The translations under genes and the position numbers were made by a program. From Asterionellopsis glacialis (taxonomy: Eukaryota > Bacillariophyta > Plagiogrammaphyceae > Rhaphoneidales > Asterionellopsidaceae): 15,635 nucleotides of DNA. Under the pieces are notes generated by a model that did no database searches, was not told the origin of the DNA, and was given only the letters and a program-made list of their open reading frames with translations. The stretch spans positions 1 through 15,635 of the forward strand of contig WKLE02000151.1 of the NCBI GenBank assembly GCA_014885115.2, in the 5' to 3' direction. Position 1 is the first letter of the stretch. Each line of letters begins with the position of its first letter. This document shows positions 8,708-15,635 of the stretch, in pieces.

Positions 8708-9067
8708 CTAGTTCCTCTGGCCCAACTTGTGCTTAGAGAGACACTTTGACAAGTCATGGACAACTTGTCTACATTCTTTCCGTACATCTTTATTTCTAGA
8801 TATTTCTTGCGGGATGTTCAATTCATTTTCTGGGAAAGCAAATGTTTCGACAATTGTAGAACAGGATGCAGCTGTACCACGAATTTTGGTCCAATAGAAA
8901 CGCCGAGCATCCGATAGGCAAAGTAGTTCCGCATAACATCGTTTTTGAGTTAACTTTTCTCGCATGCATTTATCGCTAAATTTTCCATGACTTGACATAC
9001 ATTCATTCAGAGTAATCGTTGCTTCTCTGCATGGATCCTGACGACGTCGGTTCTGGCTGGATACCAT
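8708..9067 (-). CDS. Small CHCH-type protein with three CX9C motifs
   Basis: The protein has 119 residues from the ATG at 9065-9067. An in-frame GTG three codons upstream is not a credible eukaryotic start. Cysteines fall at 13, 23, 34, 44, 50, 69, 99 and 109. C13-x9-C23 and C34-x9-C44 form a twin CX9C pair separated by ten residues, and C99-x9-C109 is a third CX9C near the C-terminus. Twin CX9C proteins fold as two disulfide-linked helices in the mitochondrial intermembrane space, are imported by Mia40, and often serve in cytochrome oxidase or other respiratory-complex assembly. There is no cleavable presequence, which fits that import route. The exact family is not recognised. The middle segment Y-A-E-L-L-C-L-S-D-A-R-R-F-Y-W looks conserved in character (aromatic and basic). 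The gene faces the HisRS gene tail to tail. Confidence 0.75.
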   Translation of the reverse strand: MVSSQNRRRQDPCREATITLNECMSSHGKFSDKCMREKLTQKRCYAELLCLSDARRFYWTKIRGTAASCSTIVETFAFPENELNIPQEISRNKDVRKECRQVVHDLSKCLSKHKLGQRN

Positions 9068-9688
9068 TTTAGACACAGTTGTCAGCTATCAGTTATCGCT
9101 TTGAAAAGACAACGACAAGGCATGACCATGATGTGCACAATAGTAGGGTCCTAGCTCTCTAGAGATTCTTCGATCTGTTCACATGTCTCCCGTCTCACTT
9201 TAATTTTGTTGGTTTGTCGGTGGCTGATTTGTTGGAGTCGGATGGGTCAAAATTAGCCGGCGTGTCCTCTCGGATTTTTCGATGACCGCCGGAGAATGAA
9301 TCAGAGATCACGCACGCACATCAGCGACCGAATACGAAGCATCACGTACGTCACCAACGCATCTCTAGTACCTGTGCTTTCGTAGGTTCCACGTAAAGGA
9401 TTCGAAAGACATGCGAAAAAAGCGAAAAGATTTCTTTCAGATGGAAAAAGATATTGCCAGTAGAATCAGTACTGGTACTAAATAGGATATGACAGTTCCA
9501 AAACAAAAAAATCTGAAATACCGGTAGTTTTTAGTTCGAGAGTGCACATCCTTGTTGTGGGTCTGGAGAGATTCTATTGGTAATTCGCTGCCTCATCACA
9601 GCACAACACGACTGCCCAAGTAAAGCCAGAGTTACCCCAACAGGTATTACAATTATTTCTCTATCGAATTAGCATCCTCACCAACATC
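9068..9688. promoter_or_regulatory. Divergent intergenic region between CX9C gene and triosephosphate isomerase
   Basis: No gene is supported in these 621 bp, which must carry the promoters of both flanking genes if the 5' exon of the isomerase at 9689 is real. ACGTACGTCA at 9344-9353 contains a CRE/bZIP-type TACGTCA core; its role is a guess. A C/G-rich patch with CCGGCG and CCGCCGG lies around 9257-9293. The - strand open frame 9661-9855 overlaps the proposed exon and shows no recognisable sequence. Confidence 0.45.
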
Positions 9689-10057
9689 ATGAGTTCGTAA
9701 GTCGACAATGTGTTGTGTGATTGTTGGTATATGGCGAGGTTTTCGATGGCACAGAACTTTCTAAGATATTGTCGTAGAAGTTGAAATTGATCTTGTGCAT
9801 TTGCATTCTTTGCGTAGTTCCCACTCTTGTCGTTTCGTTTGTTGAAGTAAAGCAAGGCCTTTAACCGCCTAGTCTATTTAGCATCGATCGCGTTGATTTG
9901 TACATGAAAGTTTCACGGATCGAAGCATGGGATCCTGGTACTCGTTCTGACAGAGATCAAGATATCGGATCCTTCGCATGTTGGTTGTCCTAACTTGTCT
10001 TCAATTTTCACATTTCATGTATGGCCTTTGAATTGCACATTCAACTCAACCTTGCAG
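9689..10057 (+). other. Candidate 8-nt first coding exon (9689-9696) and intron (9697-10057) of triosephosphate isomerase
   Basis: ATG-AGT-TC at 9689-9696 has A at -3 and runs straight into a perfect GTAAGT donor. The acceptor AACCTTGCAG ends at 10057. Joining them gives a frame that passes without a stop into the isomerase at 10086 and adds M-S-S-N-N-T-T-F-A-I-A-T before its Met. The result lengthens the hydrophobic leader to something closer to a signal peptide or anchor. It also removes two upstream out-of-frame ATGs (10017 and 10021) that would otherwise precede the isomerase start. This is inferred from splice signals and frame only. Confidence 0.55.
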
Positions 10058-10085
10058 CAACAATACAACTTTTGCAATTGCGACC

Positions 10086-10955
10086 ATGGCGGCCGCTGTT
10101 GGTGCTTACCTTGTATACTTTACTCTTAATCGGTCATCTTCATCGAGCAGTGCACGCCCGAAAGGATCCTCTGTCCCCGCCCCCGAGGGAGAACGCAAGT
10201 ACTTGATCGGTGGAAACTGGAAGTCAAATGGTACCCTTGCCGAACAAGAGGAACGTGTCAAGACCTTCAACGAGGCTGGTCCTATCCCATCCAACTGTGA
10301 GGTTGCCATCTGTGCTCCTTACATCCATCTTCCCATGCTTCTTGCAACACTCCGTGAAGACATCGCTGTCGGTGCCCAAAACTGCGGAAACAACGAAAAG
10401 GATGGTGCCTACACTGGTGAGGTCGGTGCTCACATGCTTACCGATCTTGGCTGCACTTGGGTGATTATTGGCCACTCCGAGCGTCGTGAGGGATTTGGTA
10501 TGGCTGGAGAAACTGAAGAGCTCTGCGCTGAGAAGCTCAAGGTCGCTCTCGGAAAGGGCCTCAAGGTCATGTTTGCCATCGGAGAAAAGAAGGAAGAGCG
10601 AGAATCTGGTGTCACTATGGAGGTCTGCGCTAAGCAGCTCGACCCTGCTATCAAGCTCCTTGAAGAAAAGGACTGGGAAAATGTCGCTATTGCTTACGAG
10701 CCAGTCTGGGCTATCGGAACTGGTCTCACTGCCACTCCTGAAATGGCGCAAGAGACCCATGCCCAAATCCGTTCTTACATGTCCGACAAGGTATCTCCTG
10801 AAGTTGCCTCCAAGATCCGTATCCAATACGGTGGAAGTATGAAGGGAGCAAACGCTAAGGAATTGCTCGCCCAGCCAGACATTGATGGCGGTCTCATTGG
10901 AGGTGCCTCTTTGAAGGCTGACTTCTTCAACGTTGTCAACGGTGTTCCCATGTAA
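10086..10955 (+). CDS. TPI: Triosephosphate isomerase with hydrophobic N-terminal leader
   Basis: The protein has 289 residues counted from the ATG at 10086 (ACCATGG, strong context). The enzyme core starts near residue 38 and is full length. Catalytic residues are N44 and K46 (G-G-N-W-K-S-N-G), H130 (I-I-G-H-S-E-R-R) and E205 (A-Y-E-P-V-W-A-I-G-T-G, loop 6). The phosphate-binding Y-G-G-S (248-251) and G-G-A-S (272-275) are also present. It interconverts dihydroxyacetone phosphate and glyceraldehyde 3-phosphate in glycolysis and carbon fixation. The 37-residue extension has a hydrophobic stretch (A-V-G-A-Y-L-V-Y-F-T-L) then a Ser run and basic residues, so it is not a plain cytosolic form. 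It lacks a clear A|F plastid motif, so the compartment is open (ER, plastid-surrounding space or mitochondrion). Codons are strongly biased to C-ending forms and AAG, unlike the neighbours, which suggests high expression. A longer spliced N-terminus is likely (9689-9696). Confidence 0.93.
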   Translation: MAAAVGAYLVYFTLNRSSSSSSARPKGSSVPAPEGERKYLIGGNWKSNGTLAEQEERVKTFNEAGPIPSNCEVAICAPYIHLPMLLATLREDIAVGAQNCGNNEKDGAYTGEVGAHMLTDLGCTWVIIGHSERREGFGMAGETEELCAEKLKVALGKGLKVMFAIGEKKEERESGVTMEVCAKQLDPAIKLLEEKDWENVAIAYEPVWAIGTGLTATPEMAQETHAQIRSYMSDKVSPEVASKIRIQYGGSMKGANAKELLAQPDIDGGLIGGASLKADFFNVVNGVPM

Positions 10956-11021
10956 ACTCCTCCTATATCTACATTCGCCCTGACAATTTGGATAGGTAAT
11001 ATGTAAACGCATTTTATATTT
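10956..11021. other. 66-bp convergent junction between TPI and SLC30A9-like stop codons
   Basis: Two genes end tail to tail with only 66 bp between stop codons. Both transcripts need 3' UTRs and polyadenylation sites, so the mature RNAs almost certainly overlap in antisense. The T/A-rich tract just inside the SLC30A9-like end (11008-11030) could serve as a shared 3' processing zone. Confidence 0.6.
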
Positions 11022-13316
11022 TTATCTTTTTGGCTTCCATTTTTCATCAATTTGTGACTTATCGCTAGAGTTATAATTTGACTTTTCGCTCTTTTCCGGT
11101 ACCTTTGGACTTAGGGATCTACCGTCTCCCTTAACAGGATATAAACTTTTGAGATATCTATTGAGTCGATCCAGTTCAATACGTCGAAGCTGCGCCTGTA
11201 ATGCATCATCGACTGCAAATCTATCAGCGTCTTTACTCATGGGTTCTAATTCAATAAATTCAGCTCCCTTCCATTTTTTGATTGACATACAAAGAGATAA
11301 TAATTATTGAGCGTGACAGATTCTTGAAGAACAAAATGAGGAGCAAGCACACGGCGATTTGTTAACTTACTGGGTACTCCCTTCGGATTTCGGCCTCAAT
11401 GTGACGAACTTCTCTCTCAACTGTTCGCATGATATCTTCGGCGTACCAACTAAGAAGAACTCGTAACTCCTGGTCCAGTGTATCCCTCACCTCCAAGAAC
11501 TCGCTTTGGTATCGTGGCATTAACTTGGCCGCTAGAAATGTGCCATCAAAATCAACTTCAGCCTTGTATGAGAATGTCTCTGGACCAGTCCATTGACTTT
11601 GTACAGAGTAAACATTATCAATACTTCGACGATTCAACAAAATCTGTTTGATACCTTCTGTGATATCATGGTCAACAGCCTGTCCAAGTAAGAAACGGTG
11701 ATTAATTTTCACAAGTGCAAGACCCATTGTTCCCAGCAAACAGGAAATAGCGACACCAGCAATCCCATCAAAAACTGGTAATCCTGTCATTTGGGTGGCA
11801 CCAATTCCTGTGATGGGATAATACAAAAAGTTTATGGAGGGGGATGGAACCATGTAAGCATTCCGGCATATCATAGTCAAGTGACAAATACACAAGACAA
11901 ATCAACATTCTACACCGTAGATATAATACACTCACCACCAGATGCTATGACAACTCCCAGGCATGCGGCACCATCTTCCAATAAAACTGCAAGCGTTGCT
12001 GGATCTCGAATCTTTTGAACGTGTGACCAAAATGACATGTTTTCAGGCATACTTTCTCGAATCCCAGCAACTGTTTTTCCCAGAACATACCCATCCACTG
12101 CTAAACTAATACCAAGCACGGTCCATACTTCCCACGTAATATCGGAAACGGAGGGATGAATTAGCTCTCCAACAGCGTGGGTCATACTGAGACCAGCGCC
12201 CAAAAAAAATGTTCCCAAAGCAGAGACAAGCGCCCAAAAATAAATGCTTTTGCCGTAACCGTACGGATGAGATTTGTCAGCAACGTTCCGAGAATCTCTC
12301 AAACCCAATAATAGGAGACCTTGATTACCACAGTCAACAACACTATGAACAAATTCAGATAGCATAGACGATGATCCTGAAGAAACCCACGCGCCGAGTT
12401 TAGCTGCACAAATCACCAGGTTCCCTGTCAGTGCTCGACGAACGTTCGCAGCAGTTTTCGCCCTTGCATTCTCACGTTTAGACTCTTGCTTACGCTGTAT
12501 TGTCCGATAAAGTTCGGAATAGTTGTCTTGTATTGGTGATCTCCTTATTTGTTCTGGGGACAAGTTCGTAATCCAATCAGAAGAAGAAGTTGTTGACGAT
12601 GGAGGCTGTACCGGAGGTGGAATACCTTCCTCTAGAGACATCTTTCTCGTAAGGTAATCCGCAAAATCTTTCTCAGTTACAGGATTGGCGGGTTTACTAC
12701 CATCACCTATTCCCTCCTCTTTTGAATTGTTATCATTTACACCGACACTTTTTTTTTTGCTCTCATTTTCAGAACCATCACCACCAGCCGTACTGAAAGA
12801 TCTTTCTGATTGAGTTTTTGATATTTTCATATCGTGCGCAAGTGACATGCAAAGTGCCACGACTGCTCTTTTTCTGACTTTTTGCTGCCATTGTCTCAAG
12901 CTACGATCCGACACAGTGCCTTTTTTGTCGTGTACAGAAGAACCTTTAGACATACTGGGTACCGACACCTCAACGGAATCAGAGGCATTTAACTGAAAAT
13001 TCTTTTCATCGCCTAAACATGACAGATATCTTGATTGAAACGAAGCTGTTGATCCTCTTGATGGAAAAGATTCTTTTAGCGTGATGGTCGACTTCGAAGC
13101 ATAATCTGAACCGAAAAAGAAATTGCTCTTGGTGTTTCTTGTGCATAATCTTGATTGGTAGGCCTGCTTTCCATTTATTTCTAAATGATTGAATCTTGTG
13201 ACGAACTGGCGCCTTATAGGCTCATTGTGAAATATTCTTGATTCGAAGCGTCCCGGCGAAGAGCGTATTAATGGCACTCTTGTCGTAACATGCAGGGTCA
13301 TTGCCAAGTGCTGCAT
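11022..13316 (-). CDS. SLC30A9: SLC30A9-like (ZnT9) mitochondrial cation-diffusion transporter, three exons
   Basis: Exons 13316..11936, 11807..11371 and 11267..11022 splice in phases 1 and 0 to 687 residues. Residues 1-60 are rich in Arg and hydroxylated residues, as in a mitochondrial presequence; M6 has a better start context than M1. A long low-complexity region (100-280) precedes the cation-diffusion-facilitator domain. This domain shows R-R-A-L-T-G-N-L (293-300), a metal-site-like H324-S-V-V-D328 in membrane helix 2, D-K-S-H-P-Y-G-Y-G-K (347-356) and L-L-E-D-G-A-A (445-451). Exon 2 carries further helices and the soluble K-A-E-V-D-F-D-G, the hallmark of SLC30A9 tails. Exon 3 supplies the short F-I-E-L-E-P end. 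Human SLC30A9 exports zinc from mitochondria; the same role is inferred here. The E-D in helix 5 in place of the usual His/Asp pair fits the A9 branch. Confidence 0.9.
11268..11370 (-). other. Intron 2 of the SLC30A9-like gene
   Basis: This is a 103-nt intron with donor GTAAGT directly after E-Y-P. The acceptor is the first AG (TGGAAG) after a pyrimidine-rich stretch. Phase 0 joins E-Y-P to G-A-E-F-I-E-L-E, in line with the family's N-P-E-x-x-x-x-D-L-E tail. The acceptor context is weak, so the exact 3' site is less certain than the donor. Confidence 0.75.
11808..11935 (-). other. Intron 1 of the SLC30A9-like gene
   Basis: This is a 128-nt intron with donor GTGAGT and acceptor CCCATCACAG, phase 1. 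It joins V-V-I-A-S-G-G to I-G-A-T-Q-M-T-G, which continues the conserved membrane helix 5 to helix 6 region. Confidence 0.88.
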
Positions 13317-13828
13317 CAGTTGCCAACAGCACCCTTGAGGATGCTATCAAACCGTCGATAGGTTGGTCTGGTTGGATTTTGATGCTCGACCAAGATTTTG
13401 AGCCAACGGCGACAAAGGAAGCATCAGAAATCAGAGAAGGCAGGAACAAGTCGAAGTACAAAATCAAATACTGGAGCGCTCCTAAAATTCAGGCCGGATC
13501 AAATAGAGCAGACCAGCGCAAATTGGTACCCCAAACCGCGCCAAACCCAAAATTCACTTGCGCTATTTGGTTCACTCTCTCTTAAACAGTCCCACTTATA
13601 AAAGAATTTAGTATTAATTCCACATGAATAAAACTCCAATACTACTTTCATATTTACCAGACAAATACAACAAAAAGAATACTGTAGTGAGTTTCACATC
13701 GATACTCCACTGCAGGGGAGACTCAAGAGGAGTCCAACATGACCAACCTTGGTGGTGACTGAGCACCTAGTAACATAACAATCAATCAGCACAGCACCTT
13801 TACCCTTCTATCCGTTTCCATCATAAGA
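13317..13828. other. SLC30A9-like promoter region and left flank of transposon remnant
   Basis: No gene is supported here. The first 250 bp should be the promoter and 5' UTR of the SLC30A9-like gene. The open frame covering 13301-13585 begins with TTG and has no recognisable sequence. From about 13600 the base composition turns AT-rich, which may mark the edge of the transposon-derived block. No convincing terminal inverted repeat or target duplication was found. A small hairpin-like GACTC...GAGTC lies near 13720-13735. Confidence 0.45.
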
Positions 13829-15099
13829 CTTACCTACAAGGAATGGATTATCTTCATTCTTCTTTTTGATGATTATCATCATCTTTACAACGACGATGAC
13901 GGCAATATTTTTGGCACAGCTTTATCTGACCCTATTCTTGTCTATCATTTTCAACACTGGTTACAACAGAATAGAGCCACAAAAGCATTCATCCTTTCAA
14001 AAAATTGAAAGGCCTTCTACAAGACTTTATCATCTGAAGAAAAGAGAAAACGTGATAGAAGAATTACCCGCAGTTCATTACAAGCACCATCTGAATCCAG
14101 TTGGAGAACTTTGTATGACTCAGGCATCAAACAAAACATGATAACCTTCACTGGATTCAGCCATGCCACATTTAAGTTCATACAAGTAAGGTTTGAACCA
14201 CTGTACAATACCTACACTCCCTTTGGTAGTAAAGATAGGACTATCAGAAAGTTAAAAACAAAACACAGTAGGAAACGGATGATTGATGGAAAGGATTGCC
14301 TTGCACTATATCTAATTTGGACTAGATTTAGAGGATCAACAGCAGGCCTTCAGATGCTTTTCAGAATGACTGGCACCCCTGTTGGAATTTATATAAAGTT
14401 TGCTTGTCAAATATTAATTACAATATTAAGTAAAGAAAATGATGCAAAAAATGTCATTCCCGATGATTCCAAGATCAGGGATTATCAAGATGTCATTGGA
14501 AAAAAGTACCCTTAGGATCTTGGTGTGTTATGGATGGTTTGAAGTTAATCAACCAACAACTATCAGACATAGAAATACAAATGAGATGCTACAATGGATG
14601 GACTCATGATCATTATGTGACTGGAGATTTTTTTGTCCTGATGGTACAATTCTGATCACAACCTTCAATGTTCCTTGAAGTTTTCACAATAGCAATGTAT
14701 GCAAACATGATGGTATATACAAAAAAACAGAAACTATATGGAAAAGATGCAATGGTAAATGCATAGTTGATTCTGTATTTAGCCAAAAAAATTGAATATT
14801 TCATCAAATTGTTGTAACAGAATTTTGAATCTGACGATCCTGATGATTTCATCACTAACAAGGACCCAACATGAATGTGCCAATTGGCAGAATGGGGAAT
14901 GTGGTCATTGCAAGGTTCCTTTCCTTATCTTAAAGATTGCTTTATCTGAGAAGAAAATGGTGAAAGAAAACTAATAATGTTGTCAATCTTAGATCTGTAT
15001 AACTTACCTGCATGTCATGTGGGGATTAACCAACTGAAAAGTACATTCATGCCAAACTTACAAACAAACCCAAACAAAAAATATAATGTTCCAGAATAA
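13829..15099 (+). pseudogene. Decayed DDE transposase (PIF/Harbinger-like), multiple frameshifts and stops
   Basis: A coding trace runs through three reading frames. In the first frame (to 14512) an acidic D-D-Y-H-H-L-Y-N-D-D-D segment, then S-S-W-R-T-L-Y-D-S-G, A-L-Y-L-I-W-T-R-F-R-G-S and M-T-G-T-P-V-G are readable. After TAG at 14513 the next frame gives W-C-V-M-D-G-L-K (14521-14544) and N-G-W-T-H-D-H-Y-V (14593-14619). A further shift gives C-P-D-G-T-I (14634-14651) and G-K-C-I-V-D-S-V-F (to 14780). A last shift gives A-E-W-G-M-W-S-L-Q-G-S-F-P (14887-14925) and L-Y-N-L-P...G-I-N-Q, ending at TAA 15097-15099. Candidate catalytic acids are D in M-D-G, D in P-D-G or V-D-S, and E in A-E-W-G. 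Extra stops sit at 14006, 14676 and 14947. The pattern is that of DDE endonuclease-type transposases common in diatoms; the Harbinger label is less sure than the DDE label. No start codon was found. Confidence 0.82.
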
Positions 15100-15307
15100 T
15101 AAACACCGTGTCTTTGATTCAATTTTAAATTAAATATTAACATCTAGTATAGTTTATTTATTTTATTATTATAATACTCTATGTATCTGTTCAAATTTAT
15201 ACCACATGTAAAGTTATGTCATTCAAAAGAAATATAACTAACAAGTATCTTATGACATCCCCAATCAAATAATTAATGAAAAACAATAAACATATCATTC
15301 ATTTTTG
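15100..15307. other. AT-rich spacer right of the transposase remnant
   Basis: The sequence is very AT-rich, with TTTATT and AATAAA-like runs. It could hold the 3' ends of two facing units: the transposase remnant and the open frame entering from the right. No gene or repeat was recognised. Confidence 0.4.
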
Positions 15308-15635
15308 TCATTGGTTTTGGCAAAATTCAAGTTGACAACTTGGTTTTGTTTTTTCAACATTTACTGTAGTTACAGTATCACCTGTTATAGCAACATAATT
15401 CTTGCATTTGTTGTTGATTTGTGTTGCAGTCATTGCAGGAGTTTTAAACAAGGTAATAGGTGTCTTACCAGTCTTATTCTTGTGTCCATGCAAAGTTACA
15501 AGAGAGAATGCAACTGGAGTCTGAAAAGGTGTAGAATCTGTCACAGGACCTAGATCATTAAACAAATTAGGTCCTCCTCCTACAGCCATATGACAAAAGT
15601 TACTATTATCAAGTGGACCTAGTCCACTTACAATT
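15308..15635 (-). CDS. Unrecognised open frame entering from the right edge (3' part)
   Basis: The - strand is open from the window edge to TGA at 15308-15310, giving at least 108 codons. An internal ATG at 15587-15589 could start a 93-residue protein, but the frame stays open upstream of it. The product is rich in Thr, Pro and Asn, with G-G-G-P-N-L-F-N-D-L-G-P and H-G-H-K-N-K-T-G-K-T-P segments and four cysteines in the visible part. No domain, signal peptide or membrane segment is evident. Its AT-rich codons match the transposon-derived block more than the host genes. It may therefore be part of a second mobile element or a host gene of unknown type. It could also be chance, though 108 codons in such AT-rich DNA makes that less likely. 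Confidence 0.4.
   Translation of the reverse strand, partial: IVSGLGPLDNSNFCHMAVGGGPNLFNDLGPVTDSTPFQTPVAFSLVTLHGHKNKTGKTPITLFKTPAMTATQINNKCKNYVAITGDTVTTVNVEKTKPSCQLEFCQNQ

Noticed and set aside
9661..9855. 64-codon open frame on the - strand upstream of triosephosphate isomerase
   Set aside because: It has no recognisable sequence and overlaps the likely first exon and intron of the isomerase.
10224..11012. 262-codon open frame on the - strand, antisense to triosephosphate isomerase
   Set aside because: The isomerase is certain on the + strand. Its strong bias to C-ending codons removes stops from the opposite strand, and the antisense product has no recognisable sequence.
11905..11937. Sequence TACACCGTAGAT shared with the hairpin at 2104-2133
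   Set aside because: A 12-base match is expected by chance several times in a window this size, and the copy here sits in an intron without a matching second arm.
13222..13585. Open frames on both strands around the SLC30A9-like start
   Set aside because: The + strand frame starts with TTG and neither product looks like a known protein. The region is better explained as promoter and 5' UTR.
1..15635. CRISPR arrays, tRNA or rRNA genes, bacterial ribosome-binding sites and operons
   Set aside because: No spaced direct repeats, no convincing B-box with cloverleaf and no rRNA-like sequence were seen. Introns, alternating strands and organelle leaders show a eukaryotic nuclear region.

Overview
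The window looks like nuclear DNA of a stramenopile alga, most likely a diatom. The reasons are: short GT-AG introns (89-131 nt in the firmly placed cases) in compact genes that alternate between strands; a histidyl-tRNA synthetase of the plant organellar type whose leader carries an A-F plastid-targeting junction (T-S-S-A|F-Q) typical of algae with secondary red plastids; and a decayed DDE transposase of a kind I associate with diatom genomes. The genus cannot be fixed from the sequence.

Layout from left to right. The last two exons of a + strand glutamate-cysteine ligase (1-396) meet, tail to tail, an ALKBH1-type 2-oxoglutarate/Fe(II) dioxygenase (665-1819, -). A roughly 830 bp spacer with a near-perfect 30-bp hairpin follows. 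Then come a two-exon SLC35A-type UDP-sugar transporter (2651-4002, -) and an intronless 448-residue protein with two SNAP-25-like SNARE helices joined to a C-terminal beta-trefoil-like domain (4718-6064, -). A divergent promoter region separates this from a two-exon organellar histidyl-tRNA synthetase (6761-8370, +), which converges on a small protein with three CX9C motifs (8708-9067, -). Next are an intron-poor, strongly codon-biased triosephosphate isomerase (10086-10955, +, probably with a tiny extra 5' coding exon at 9689-9696) and a three-exon SLC30A9-like mitochondrial cation transporter (11022-13316, -), whose stop codons lie only 66 bp apart.

From about 13600 the sequence becomes AT-rich and holds a transposase pseudogene (about 13829-15099, +) broken by frameshifts and stop codons. 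An unrecognised open frame enters from the right edge on the - strand (15308-15635).

The genes do not form one pathway. They are ordinary housekeeping genes: glutathione synthesis, nucleic-acid demethylation, Golgi sugar-nucleotide import, vesicle fusion, organellar translation, mitochondrial intermembrane-space chemistry, glycolysis and mitochondrial zinc handling. The most unusual item is the SNARE/beta-trefoil fusion, which also has His in place of the Qc zero-layer Gln. Second are the hydrophobic leader and hidden short first exon of the triosephosphate isomerase.
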